Shown here in pieces: positions 1-8,925 of a stretch of DNA of 64,000 bases (the first letter of the stretch is position 1; each line of letters begins with the position of its first letter). The stretch is taken from NCBI RefSeq assembly GCF_030845195.1, contig NZ_CP132543.1, positions 62,001-126,000 of the forward strand, written 5' to 3'. The position numbers were made by a program, and so were the translations under genes. The DNA comes from Sanyastnella coralliicola. GTDB lineage: Bacteria > Bacteroidota > Bacteroidia > Flavobacteriales_D > Sanyastnellaceae. The notes under the pieces are model-generated. The model had not been told where the DNA came from. It saw only the letters and a list, made by a program, of their open reading frames with translations, and did no database searches.

Positions 1-2
1 AG

Positions 3-1148
3 AGCATTAACCTCCGCGCGAACTTGGAACCGATCAAGCACTTCAAGATTGAGTTGACAGCAACTCGTCAGGAGTCACGTAGTCAGAACAGCTTCTTCCG
101 TTTCGATGAAGAGCTAGGAGACTTCGAATTCCAGTCGCCATTGGAGACAGGGAACTTCACAGCGTCGATCATTACGTGGGCAACCGCGTTTGAACAGGAT
201 GATGAAGACTTCAATAACCCAGTCTTTGATCAATTCTTGTTGAATCGCCTGTCTGTATCGGAGCGTTTGAATGATGAAACTTACCAGTTCACAGATCCTG
301 AAGACAACGGATACTACTCTGGTTGGGGACCAACTTCACAAGACGTGACGATTGCGGCATTCATTGCAGCATACACAGGTCAGGATGTGAACGAGGTAGA
401 GCTTGATCCATTCAAGACGAAAATGGCGCCGAACTGGCGTGTGACGTACGACGGATTGAGCAAGCTGCCAGCCTTTAAGAAGCGCTTTAAGCAGTTCAAC
501 CTGACGCACACATACCGCTCGACGATTTCGACAAGCTACGTGACGAACTTGAACTATGAAGAAGATCCGAACACAGGTTTGCCTGTTGCGGTTGACCAGA
601 GTGATTTTGGAAACTTCATTGCACAACGTCAGATCAGCAGTGTAACGATCAGCGAACAGTTGTCTCCACTTATCGGATTCGACATGACGCTGAAGACCTC
701 TGGTAAAAACGATCCTCAGATCCGCTTGGAGATGGGACGTGACCGTAACATGAACTTCGCATTGACGAACCTTCAGATCACTGAAACACGCAGTAACTCG
801 ATTGTAATGGGAGTTGGATACCGCTTCACTGAGGTGCCAAACCCATTCTACCGTCGTCGTGGTAAACTGCCGGTACAAGTGTTGGAAGACACGCAGCTTT
901 CATTGCGTGCTGACCTCACTATCCGTGACAACGTAACAGTGATTCGTAAGGTGGAAGAGCGTCAGAATCAGCCAACCGCCGGACAGCGAATTCTATCATT
1001 GAAAACCACAGCTGACCTTGAGGTTTCTCGTAAGTTGACGCTGCGTTTCTTCTACGATCACCAGATTACACGTCCGAAGATTTCTACGGCATTCCCGACG
1101 TCGAATATCAATTCGGGTATTACGTTGCGATTCCAGCTTACACAATAA
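3..1148 (+). CDS. sprA: T9SS outer-membrane translocon SprA, C-terminal part
   Basis: The frame is open to the left edge, so only the last ~380 codons of a much larger gene are here. SprA (Sov in Porphyromonas) is the giant outer-membrane barrel that forms the type IX secretion pore. The visible part is beta-rich, with alternating polar/aromatic strands (for example SIVMGVGYRF) and ends in a terminal strand-like segment (GITLRFQLTQ), as expected for the last strands of a barrel. The assignment rests on the C-terminal sequence character and on the order sprA-gcvH-vanZ, which is usual in Flavobacteriia. The TTG at 24 is not a real start; codons continue upstream. Fairly sure of family; the N-terminus cannot be examined. 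Confidence 0.85.
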   Translation, partial: SINLRANLEPIKHFKIELTATRQESRSQNSFFRFDEELGDFEFQSPLETGNFTASIITWATAFEQDDEDFNNPVFDQFLLNRLSVSERLNDETYQFTDPEDNGYYSGWGPTSQDVTIAAFIAAYTGQDVNEVELDPFKTKMAPNWRVTYDGLSKLPAFKKRFKQFNLTHTYRSTISTSYVTNLNYEEDPNTGLPVAVDQSDFGNFIAQRQISSVTISEQLSPLIGFDMTLKTSGKNDPQIRLEMGRDRNMNFALTNLQITETRSNSIVMGVGYRFTEVPNPFYRRRGKLPVQVLEDTQLSLRADLTIRDNVTVIRKVEERQNQPTAGQRILSLKTTADLEVSRKLTLRFFYDHQITRPKISTAFPTSNINSGITLRFQLTQ

Positions 1149-1172
1149 GCTTTTACAGAAGGTCAAAAAGTA

Positions 1173-1180
1173 TATTTTTG
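1173..1180 (+). promoter_or_regulatory. -7 box upstream of gcvH
   Basis: TATTTTTG matches the Bacteroidota -7 consensus TAnnTTTG and lies 17 bases before the gcvH ATG. No clear TTG is seen at the -33 position, so strength is uncertain. It suggests gcvH can be transcribed separately from sprA. Confidence 0.5.
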
Positions 1181-1197
1181 TCGCAAAAGGAATTGAA

Positions 1198-1575
1198 ATG
1201 AACACTCCAAAGGACCTGCGCTACACAAAAGATCACGAATGGGTTCGCCTAGAAGGCGACGTAGCGGTGATCGGAATTACTGACTACGCTCAAGGAGAGC
1301 TTGGTGACATCGTTTTCGTTGAAGTGGAAACTGAGGGAGAAGAACTCGATGCAGAAGAGGTTTTCGGTACAGTAGAAGCAGTGAAGACGGTTTCTGACCT
1401 ATTTATGCCAGTAGCAGGAGAAGTAATCGAAGTGAATGAAGCGATTGCAGATGATCCAGCATTGGTAAACTCTGATCCGTACGGAGAAGGTTGGATGATC
1501 AAGATCAAATTGGCTGACGCAGGTTCTGTAGCAGAATTGCTTGACGCTGAAGCGTACGAAGCTCTGATCGCTTAA
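1198..1575 (+). CDS. gcvH: Glycine cleavage system H protein
   Basis: A 125-residue H protein, the lipoyl carrier that shuttles the aminomethyl group between the P, T and L proteins of the glycine cleavage system. The lipoylation motif is present (GTVEAVKTVSDL, with the modified lysine at residue 63), as is the conserved N-terminus (YTKDHEWV) and the C-terminal GWMIKIK segment. Length is normal. It sits between sprA and a VanZ-like gene that starts 2 bases after its stop, an arrangement common in this phylum although the products are functionally unrelated. The P and T proteins are not in the window. Confidence 0.98.
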   Translation: MNTPKDLRYTKDHEWVRLEGDVAVIGITDYAQGELGDIVFVEVETEGEELDAEEVFGTVEAVKTVSDLFMPVAGEVIEVNEAIADDPALVNSDPYGEGWMIKIKLADAGSVAELLDAEAYEALIA

Positions 1576-1577
1576 GG

Positions 1578-1955
1578 ATGTTCATGAGGCATATGATATG
1601 GTCGATCCTATGGGCCATGGTCATTGCTTCCGTGTACTTTCTTCCCGGTAAAGACCTACCTATTGTTAGTTTTTGGGACCTGCTCCAGTTCGATAAAGTG
1701 GGGCACTTCTTGGTTTTCTGTGTGTTCACATTGATCCTGAAGACTGGACTCAAACGACAAGTTAGATTCTCTACCATCCAACAACGTTCTACCCTGAGTG
1801 CACTCGTTTTTGCGATCCCTTACGGGGGGATTTTGGAGTATTTGCAAGGTGCAGTTTCTCCTGATCGCAATAGTGACCTCATGGATTTCGTTGCTAATGT
1901 AGCCGGCTGTTTAGTCGGGATTGTGATTTTTCAACTTATTTATGGAAGAGAATAA
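1578..1955 (+). CDS. VanZ-like small membrane protein
   Basis: A 125-residue protein with about four hydrophobic segments (roughly residues 4-20, 38-55, 72-90 and 103-122) and the VanZ-family pattern: an early DLLQFDKVGHFLVFCVFT segment with D-K-x-x-H-F, and a central acidic GGILEYLQ motif followed by a RNSDLMDFVANVAG segment. VanZ proteins are membrane proteins whose founding member raises teicoplanin tolerance; the role of the short bacteroidotal forms is unknown. It starts 2 bases after the gcvH stop, so it is probably co-transcribed. Several ATGs are close together (residues 1, 3 and 5), so the exact start is uncertain. Confidence 0.85.
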   Translation: MFMRHMIWSILWAMVIASVYFLPGKDLPIVSFWDLLQFDKVGHFLVFCVFTLILKTGLKRQVRFSTIQQRSTLSALVFAIPYGGILEYLQGAVSPDRNSDLMDFVANVAGCLVGIVIFQLIYGRE

Positions 1956-2004
1956 ATGGCCGGTTGGTTGTTTTTGTATCTTTCGACACTGATCAAACTA
2001 TAGC

Positions 2005-2712
2005 ATGGAATCACGTAAAACAGACGAAGCGAATATCGAGAAGAGCCGCATGACGTGGCGAGTTCTTGGTTTTGCCGGTGCCCTGGCCCTGATCCTCGCG
2101 GCGTTGGCTTGGACTTCTTATGACATCAATGTCATTCGTGAGTTCGATTTCGACACTGATCTTCTTGAAGATGAGGAGATCCCAGTGAATATCGTTCAGC
2201 CACCACCACCTCCTCCACCACCACAGCAGACTACGGTGATTGAGATCGTTGATGACGAAGAAGAAATCGAAGAAGAGCTAGAGGTTGAAGACCTTGAGCT
2301 TGACGAAGACACTGAAATCGAAATCATCGAGGAAGTATACGAGGAAGAAGAAGAAGACGATACTCCATTCATGATCGTAGAGCACATGCCTGCGATGGGA
2401 GATTGTAAGAAGCTTCGTGGTGATGAACGTCACCAGTGTACGCAGCTCGAGATCATCAAATTCGTAACACAGAACACGAAATACCCACAGATCGCTAAAG
2501 ATGCGGGTATCCAAGGAACTGTATTCGTTTACTTCGTAGTTGGTAAAGACGGAGGAGTAAAAGATGCGAAAGTACTTCGTGAAGTAGATCCACGTCTTGA
2601 CAAAGAGGCATTGCGTGTGATCAACATGCTACCGAAGTTTGAGCCGGGTGAACAGCGTGGTAAGCCTGTACCGGTTCAGTACACTATTCCAGTGAAATTC
2701 ATTATCCGATAA
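2005..2712 (+). CDS. tonB: Energy transducer TonB
   Basis: A 235-residue TonB-type protein that couples the inner-membrane proton motive force to outer-membrane receptors. Order of parts: cytoplasmic leader (1-18), one membrane helix (about 19-38), a short proline run (66-73), a strongly acidic stretch of Glu/Asp (about 83-119), and a C-terminal TonB domain (150-235) with the typical YPQIAKDAGIQGTVFVYFVV and GKPVPVQYTIPVKF segments. The acidic linker replaces the Pro-Lys spacer of the classical protein. No ExbB/ExbD is adjacent. A near-promoter TATCTTTC lies 23 bases before the ATG; a terminator follows. The start is the first ATG after that. Confidence 0.95.
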   Translation: MESRKTDEANIEKSRMTWRVLGFAGALALILAALAWTSYDINVIREFDFDTDLLEDEEIPVNIVQPPPPPPPPQQTTVIEIVDDEEEIEEELEVEDLELDEDTEIEIIEEVYEEEEEDDTPFMIVEHMPAMGDCKKLRGDERHQCTQLEIIKFVTQNTKYPQIAKDAGIQGTVFVYFVVGKDGGVKDAKVLREVDPRLDKEALRVINMLPKFEPGEQRGKPVPVQYTIPVKFIIR

Positions 2713-2738
2713 GGGTAATCAATATAGAATTGAAGAAG

Positions 2739-2762
2739 GGGGAGCGTTAGCTTCCCTTTTTT
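2739..2762 (+). terminator. Rho-independent terminator after tonB
   Basis: Stem GGGGAGC / GCTTCCC (one G-T pair) with a 4-base loop GTTA, followed by six T. The stop codon of the convergent kinase gene (TAA, bases 2747-2749) is formed by loop bases, so the two 3' ends are interleaved. Confidence 0.8.
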
Positions 2763-3253
2763 GTTGCCTTTAAAACTGCCTGAACGGCCTTTGCTGAGCG
2801 TTCAGGGCCATCGCCGTCGATGATGGTGTACGAGGCCTTCCATGACTTCAATACGGCCTCGTATTGCTTGAAGAGCTGTTCCCGAGAGAATTCATCCTCT
2901 CTTAAAGGGTCGTAGGTCCACGGCAGGTCTGGTTTGCACAGAAGATAATGCGTGATCTCTTGATGCGCCTTTTCCGCTATCGCGCGAAGATGAGATGAAC
3001 CGAGCTTCACTTCTTCCCAAATCTGAAGGGTCAAGAAGTCACTGTCTAGAAACCGGAGTGGGGATGGCGTTGCCAGTAAGTTCTTCATCTCTTCAGCATA
3101 GCTCTTTAGTTCTGCCAATCCGTAGTTGCCGTCTTTCTCTTGCAAATCAAATCGTGCCAACTCAGGAATATAGACGGTCTCGAAATGCTTCGAAAGTTCG
3201 ATAGCTAGGGTGGTCTTGCCACTACTTTCCGGACCAGTAATCGCGATGATCAT
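2747..3253 (-). CDS. NadR-type nucleoside kinase (AAA ATPase)
   Basis: A 168-residue P-loop kinase resembling the ribosylnicotinamide kinase domain of NadR. Walker A is GPESSGKTT at residues 7-15; a DSDFLTLQIW segment and LLCKPDLPWTYDPLREDE fit the NadR kinase pattern. I use the ATG at 3253 (MIIAITG) rather than an upstream one at 3277, because it overlaps the pnuC stop as TGATG, a coupling arrangement. Its family phosphorylates nicotinamide riboside to NMN and so traps what PnuC imports. Because a thiamine-binding-like gene lies two genes upstream in the same operon, the substrate could instead be thiamine; the sequence alone does not decide. Confidence 0.85.
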   Translation of the reverse strand: MIIAITGPESSGKTTLAIELSKHFETVYIPELARFDLQEKDGNYGLAELKSYAEEMKNLLATPSPLRFLDSDFLTLQIWEEVKLGSSHLRAIAEKAHQEITHYLLCKPDLPWTYDPLREDEFSREQLFKQYEAVLKSWKASYTIIDGDGPERSAKAVQAVLKATKKGS

Positions 3254-3810
3254 CAGAAGATGGTGATTTGCTCCCAATAACCGTCAATAGCCATGACCAG
3301 GTAGATGACAAACAGAGCAGCCCCGAAATAGAGCTGGCGCTGGTAATACAAGAAGATGGCAACTGCGTCAATAATGATCCAATACAACCAATTTTCGTGG
3401 ATGAAATTGACCATGAGCCAAGTAGCTATCAAGCTGAAAACTGTAGTGAAGGCATCTAGATACGGACGTTCGGCATCTGTGAATCGTTGAAGGGCGAAGC
3501 CCGTTCCGGCTACGCCGAAAATACCTAAGGCGAGATAGGGAATGTGCTCAGCTAGACCCCAGTGCTCAATCCGCCATTCACCTACGGCTTGAAAGTAACC
3601 GTAAACGGCCATGCCAACATAAAACAGTTGCAAGGCGCTTTCGGCGTAAATCTTCCTGTTCCAGCAAAGTACTACGAATATTCCGCCTCCAAAAAACGCG
3701 GGAATAAAGGCCATTGGAAGTAATTCTTTGAGGTACATGTAGGTGTACAGCAAAGAGAAAATTACGGCTAGAAACTCCGCAGCACGATTAATGAATACTC
3801 GGGTCGGCAA
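3253..3810 (-). CDS. pnuC: PnuC-family vitamin transporter
   Basis: A 185-residue polytopic protein of the PnuC family, facilitators that take up nicotinamide riboside or, in the PnuT branch, thiamine. About seven hydrophobic segments are visible, and the diagnostic WxxW motif (WLYW, residues 141-144) is followed by the family pattern DAVAIFLYYQRQLYFGAALF. The frame begins with a TTG and overlaps the preceding gene by 23 bases; no ATG is available near the expected N-terminus, so a non-ATG start is likely. The stop overlaps the kinase start by one base. Transport followed by phosphorylation is the usual way this family makes uptake irreversible. Confidence 0.9.
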   Translation of the reverse strand: MPTRVFINRAAEFLAVIFSLLYTYMYLKELLPMAFIPAFFGGGIFVVLCWNRKIYAESALQLFYVGMAVYGYFQAVGEWRIEHWGLAEHIPYLALGIFGVAGTGFALQRFTDAERPYLDAFTTVFSLIATWLMVNFIHENWLYWIIIDAVAIFLYYQRQLYFGAALFVIYLVMAIDGYWEQITIF

Positions 3811-4060
3811 ACGCGTCGCGGTTTAGGAATTTGACAACCAATATCTGAGTTTCAGCATCTGCGAAGTATTTCCGCGTTAGCGAAGAAAGTGCATTGAAAA
3901 CATCATCATGCGAACCGCTAATCATGGAACTCATTCCACCGATTTTGCATTGAAGGTTGGGAATCGCTCGAAGTTCCTTGACAAAGTCAATGACACGTTG
4001 TTCGTAGGCTTCAGTAAGGGGATAAAAACTCAGTTCTGCAGTAAGGGTCATGTTACTCAT
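3788..4060 (-). CDS. Thiamine-binding-like protein (YkoF/DUF77-type)
   Basis: About 90 residues with a ferredoxin-like beta-alpha-beta pattern: LTAELSFYPL, a helix with VIDFVKELRAIPNLQCK, a GGMSSMISG turn, and a helix before ILVVKFLN. This resembles the thiamine/hydroxymethylpyrimidine-binding family (YkoF, MTH1187/DUF77). The start is taken at the ATG at 4060; another in-frame ATG is at 4051. It overlaps the LRR gene end by a few bases and the pnuC start by 23. Found beside pnuC and a kinase it hints that the operon handles thiamine rather than nicotinamide riboside. The gene carries one copy of the dispersed 13-base word (3870-3882). Confidence 0.7.
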   Translation of the reverse strand: MSNMTLTAELSFYPLTEAYEQRVIDFVKELRAIPNLQCKIGGMSSMISGSHDDVFNALSSLTRKYFADAETQILVVKFLNRDAFADPSIH

Positions 4061-4658
4061 CTTCGTCGTCAAAGGTACAATCGCAGGGCGGAGAAAGTTT
4101 AAGATCGATCTCAGGAAGCAAGTTCTTGAGTCGTTCTTGCTCAGCGTCGCTCATCTCATTGTGCAGCAAATCAAGCACTTTGAGGTTGTCGAGACGCATC
4201 AATGTGGTTGGGTAATATCCGATGACGTTGCTCCAAAGAATCAACTCCTCCAATTTGTAAAGTCGATGAATTTCGTCTGGGATTTCATCGATGAAATTAT
4301 CCGACAAATCGAGACGAGTAAGGTTCCTCAAATTGCAAATAGCTGGAGGGAAACTCTCCAAATCATTCTTAGAAATCGAGAGGCGCTGAAGCTGTTGCAG
4401 CTTATTGATATCAGCAGGAATCTCCTTGAGTTTGTTGCGATCTAAAATCAGTTCATGCAAGTCTTTCAATTCATACAGCTCCGCTGGAAGCTCTTTGATC
4501 TTCTGCTTGGTGAGATCCAATCTGTAAACTGGAGTGCTGGCAGCAAGGGCTTTTTCAAGGCTCGTATACACCTTGCACGAATCGAGCTGCTCAGGAGTGA
4601 GCTGCGCCGACGAATGCAGAGTCGCCAAGATGAATATGATTAAAGCCAATGCTCTCAT
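4053..4658 (-). CDS. Secreted leucine-rich-repeat protein
   Basis: A 201-residue protein with a signal peptide (about residues 1-19, ending HSSAQ) and roughly five leucine-rich repeats of about 23 residues between residues 55 and 175, each of the form LxxLxLxxNxLxxIPxxI (bacterial type, with RLDLSDNFIDEIPDEI a clear unit). It ends with a short acidic tail after a CDC motif. The start ATG overlaps the ribF stop as ATGA, so it is translated with ribF. LRRs usually mediate protein binding; nothing links this one to flavin or vitamin metabolism except position. No T9SS sorting domain is seen. Confidence 0.8.
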   Translation of the reverse strand: MRALALIIFILATLHSSAQLTPEQLDSCKVYTSLEKALAASTPVYRLDLTKQKIKELPAELYELKDLHELILDRNKLKEIPADINKLQQLQRLSISKNDLESFPPAICNLRNLTRLDLSDNFIDEIPDEIHRLYKLEELILWSNVIGYYPTTLMRLDNLKVLDLLHNEMSDAEQERLKNLLPEIDLKLSPPCDCTFDDEDE

Positions 4659-5584
4659 GAGAGTCTTGCTAGTACTTTTTCTTTGTCGTTTTGTAATTGT
4701 GCCACCAACGCGTCTAGTCCGTCAAAGCGCTGTTCATCACGAATTCGGTCAATCAGCTCGAGCGCAATAGATTGACCATAAAGGTTCTGCTCAGCATCAA
4801 GAAGGTGCACTTCAATGCGCAACTCTTCGCTCTTGGTGACGGTGGGTCTGACGCCAATATTGAGCATTCCTTTGAACGTGCCTTGATCGGTATGAACGAG
4901 AACAGCATACACTCCTTTGGCAGGAATCAGTTTGTTCTTGTCGTGGATCTGCACGTTCGCTGTAGGAAAACCAAGGTCTTTCCCAATACCATCCCCTTCA
5001 ATAACGATGCCACGGAGCGGATAGTTGTATCGGAGGTATTCATTTGCCTTGTGAACATCACCTTCTGATAGTGCGGAACGGATCTTTGTGCTACTCACAT
5101 TCACCTCCTCCAGCATTTGTGCTGGAATCTCCTCCACCCTGAATTGAAACATCTCTCCGAATTGCTGTAAGCTAGAGAAATCGCCTTCACGATGCCTTCC
5201 GAAACGGTGGTCATAACCAACGACCATGGTGTTGACCCCAACAGCATCGACTAAGATTTGCTTGACATATTCCAATGGAGTGAGTCGGGCAAATTCTTTT
5301 GAAAAGGGATGAATAATCAGGTGGTCCAGTCCGCATGCCTCCAGTCTTTCGATTTTTTCTTCCCTCGAATTCAGCAGTTGCAATCCATGATCATCCGGGA
5401 AGAGCACCATTCGGGGATGGGGGTCGAAGGTGAAGAGTACACTTTCGCCATCCACTTCGGAAGCTACGTCAGTCAGGCGTTCCAGGATTTTTTGATGTCC
5501 GAAATGGACACCGTCAAAGGTGCCGGTGGTCATGACCGGACGCTTGGCATGTTGGAAGGATTGGAGGCTTTCGTAGACTTTCAA
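4655..5584 (-). CDS. ribF: Bifunctional riboflavin kinase / FAD synthetase
   Basis: Makes FMN from riboflavin and FAD from FMN. The N-terminal adenylyltransferase domain shows TGTFDGVHFGHQKIL with the HxGH-type motif, and DHRFGRHREGD; the C-terminal riboflavin kinase domain has GDGIGKDLGFPTANV. The frame extends to an ATG at 5671, but I start it at the TTG at 5584 (KVYESLQSF follows), which gives the usual ~310 residues and lies 21 bases after a TATCTTTG promoter box; the longer form would begin upstream of that promoter. First gene of a five-gene overlapping operon on cofactor uptake. Confidence 0.95.
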   Translation of the reverse strand: MKVYESLQSFQHAKRPVMTTGTFDGVHFGHQKILERLTDVASEVDGESVLFTFDPHPRMVLFPDDHGLQLLNSREEKIERLEACGLDHLIIHPFSKEFARLTPLEYVKQILVDAVGVNTMVVGYDHRFGRHREGDFSSLQQFGEMFQFRVEEIPAQMLEEVNVSSTKIRSALSEGDVHKANEYLRYNYPLRGIVIEGDGIGKDLGFPTANVQIHDKNKLIPAKGVYAVLVHTDQGTFKGMLNIGVRPTVTKSEELRIEVHLLDAEQNLYGQSIALELIDRIRDEQRFDGLDALVAQLQNDKEKVLARLS

Positions 5585-5605
5585 ATTTCGTTGCGCTGGC
5601 TCGAA

Positions 5606-5613
5606 CAAAGATA
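5606..5613 (-). promoter_or_regulatory. -7 box of the ribF operon
   Basis: TATCTTTG on the minus strand, a perfect TAnnTTTG, 21 bases before the TTG start chosen for ribF. It argues against the upstream ATG at 5671. No convincing -33 TTG is seen. I see no FMN or TPP riboswitch in the short leader. Confidence 0.6.
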
Positions 5614-5674
5614 GCTGAATTGATAGGGTCGGAGGTTGAATTGGGTCTGGATGTTCACTTTTTTTGAACATTCA

Positions 5675-5705
5675 TTGTTTAACCGTTTGAATCACCTTAC
5701 TTTTG
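5675..5705 (+). promoter_or_regulatory. Promoter of atpD
   Basis: TTG (5675-5677) is followed after 20 bases by TACTTTTG (5698-5705), close to the Bacteroidota consensus TTG-N19/20-TAnnTTTG. The atpD ATG lies 36 bases downstream. Confidence 0.65.
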
Positions 5706-5726
5706 CACGCGATTTTAGACCCATAA

Positions 5727-7253
<1,527 letters not shown>

Positions 7254-7255
7254 TT

Positions 7256-7489
7256 ATGAAAGTGGAGATCCTTTCACCCGAAAAGAACATCTTCGAAGGA
7301 GAAGCGAGCTACGTTGGCCTCCCAGGAACGGATGGTAGTCTTGGTATCTTGAATAACCACGCACCACTCATCACAACCTTGGCTAAAGGACAGGTTCGCA
7401 TCAAGACCGATAGCGGAGAACAGACCTTCGAAGTGAATGGGGGAACCGTTGAAGTATTGAACAACAAGGTGACGATCCTCGCAGGATAA
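7256..7489 (+). CDS. atpC: F1 ATP synthase subunit epsilon (short form)
   Basis: Only 77 residues: the N-terminal beta-sandwich (EILSPEKNIFEGEASYVGLPGTDGSLGIL, then NNHAPLITTL) is complete, but the C-terminal helical hairpin that acts as an inhibitory switch in longer epsilon subunits is missing. Short epsilon subunits are common in Bacteroidota, so this is not a truncation. It follows atpD by 2 bases and is followed by a strong terminator. Confidence 0.96.
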   Translation: MKVEILSPEKNIFEGEASYVGLPGTDGSLGILNNHAPLITTLAKGQVRIKTDSGEQTFEVNGGTVEVLNNKVTILAG

Positions 7490-7511
7490 TCACTCGACTA
7501 TAACATTAGAA

Positions 7512-7536
7512 AGGCGCTCATCGAGCGCCTTTTTTG
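7512..7536 (+). terminator. Rho-independent terminator after atpC
   Basis: Perfect 8-bp stem AGGCGCTC / GAGCGCCT, 3-base loop ATC, followed by a T run. It lies exactly between convergent atpC and the membrane-protein gene ending at 7537, so it may serve both, though the T run favours the plus strand. Confidence 0.9.
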
Positions 7537-8925
7537 TTACCTCATAATTTTAAATCGCCGACGTTCATTCCGAATTTTCACGCCCTTGAGATGTCCGTGC
7601 ATGACGATGATCGACGCCATGTAAAGTGGAATCAACGGGATCTTAAATCGCACCAAGGCACCGAAGTTAGACGTCGTCACCCCGATCATAAAGGCGAAGA
7701 GAATCGCAAACACGAAGCTGTACAAGATCACCGGATATTGCTTGATTAACTGCCGGAGCCGTTTGAACTTCATTCGGAAAAGCACCGCCAGCGTGAAGAA
7801 AAGGATGAAGAGATTCTCTAATCCTGATAACAACATCACTGCATTCCGACTTTCCCACAGAAAAGGGCGATATAAACCAGCCGATACCGCTAGCGGAAAT
7901 TTCGACGCGATGCTCAGCGGCGTAGCCTCCAAGGTTCCAATATCGAAGCTCGCTCCGTCGTAATAGTCTTGTTTGAGGTCGTTCTGAATCACCACGGCAG
8001 TCTGAAGCGCTCGTTCTGGGGCGAATTTCCCTAGGCTATCTCCGAGTACCACCAGCATGGCGTAGCTCCCACCTAGGATGATCACATAGATGAAAGGAAC
8101 CATGATGTAGCGGAAGTAGGCATTCTTGATCAACTTAATGCGGTCATAGAAGTACCAAACGAAGGTTCCTGGCAGCAAAATGATCAAGATGTAAGGCTTA
8201 ATAGAGATAATAACCGCACCTGCAACCACTATAGTGAACCAATGAAGCCACTTGCGTTGATGTCGATTGATCAATGCATTGGTAGCGACAATGAAATAGC
8301 AGGTTGCCGCCAAGGTGAAACTATCTTTCAGAATTCCGGATCCCCAGAAGATTACTGAAGGCATAAATAAGACCGCATAAGCCAAGTTCTTGTACATGTG
8401 AGGGAAATAGCTCACGAACATGCGATAGAGCCTCCAGAGGCCTCCATAAGTGGCCAGGGCAAGTAATACGGTAGAGACGAAGTAGCTCTTGGCGCCCAGG
8501 AATACAAAGGGGATACAGAGTTTGAATACTGTACGTGTCTTTTCATCAAAGAACATATAGCCTAGCGGCGAACCGGTTTCCTGAGTGAAGAGGCTTTTGA
8601 TTTCGATGGTTCCTCCTCCAAAGAGGGCTTCGAAGAAACTCAGCGGACTATGATAAAAGAGGTTGACAAAAGCCAAGGCACATTCGTAGTAGCTCGTGGT
8701 GTCTCCTCCGTCGTAGTAGAGGGTGTAAATCAATCCAAAGAAGATACCTCCACCCACTTTGAACCACATGCCCGGTAGAAAGTACCGCCAACTCGGATCG
8801 AATTTGACATTCTTACGCACCTTATATGAACCCGCAACGGAGATGATAATCATGATGAACACGATCATCAGGAACTCCCAGAATTCAACGGGAATCTTAC
8901 CGAAGGTGAACGTGGGGATACTCAT
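7537..8925 (-). CDS. Polytopic membrane protein of unknown function
   Basis: A 462-residue protein with roughly ten membrane segments, spread from residue 15 to 450, and few soluble parts. Segments such as MPSVIFWGSGILKDSFTLA and the C-terminal FGALVRFKIPLIPLYMASII resemble multi-pass proteins found in surface polysaccharide loci (polymerase or glycosyltransferase-like), but I do not recognise a defined family. It overlaps rlmH by 4 bases (ATGA), so the two are co-translated. The C-terminus is very basic (RNERRRFKIMR). Function not assigned. Confidence 0.75.
   Translation of the reverse strand: MSIPTFTFGKIPVEFWEFLMIVFIMIIISVAGSYKVRKNVKFDPSWRYFLPGMWFKVGGGIFFGLIYTLYYDGGDTTSYYECALAFVNLFYHSPLSFFEALFGGGTIEIKSLFTQETGSPLGYMFFDEKTRTVFKLCIPFVFLGAKSYFVSTVLLALATYGGLWRLYRMFVSYFPHMYKNLAYAVLFMPSVIFWGSGILKDSFTLAATCYFIVATNALINRHQRKWLHWFTIVVAGAVIISIKPYILIILLPGTFVWYFYDRIKLIKNAYFRYIMVPFIYVIILGGSYAMLVVLGDSLGKFAPERALQTAVVIQNDLKQDYYDGASFDIGTLEATPLSIASKFPLAVSAGLYRPFLWESRNAVMLLSGLENLFILFFTLAVLFRMKFKRLRQLIKQYPVILYSFVFAILFAFMIGVTTSNFGALVRFKIPLIPLYMASIIVMHGHLKGVKIRNERRRFKIMR

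Noticed and set aside
336-878. Minus-strand frame inside sprA
   Set aside because: Typical shadow frame; no start, signal or neighbour supports it.
2196-2387. Minus-strand frame with long Ser and Gly runs
   Set aside because: It is the antisense of the proline/acidic linker of tonB, and its composition follows from that.
7889-7899. CGCTAGCGGAA as another copy of the 13-base word
   Set aside because: Two bases (CG) are missing inside; I did not count it.
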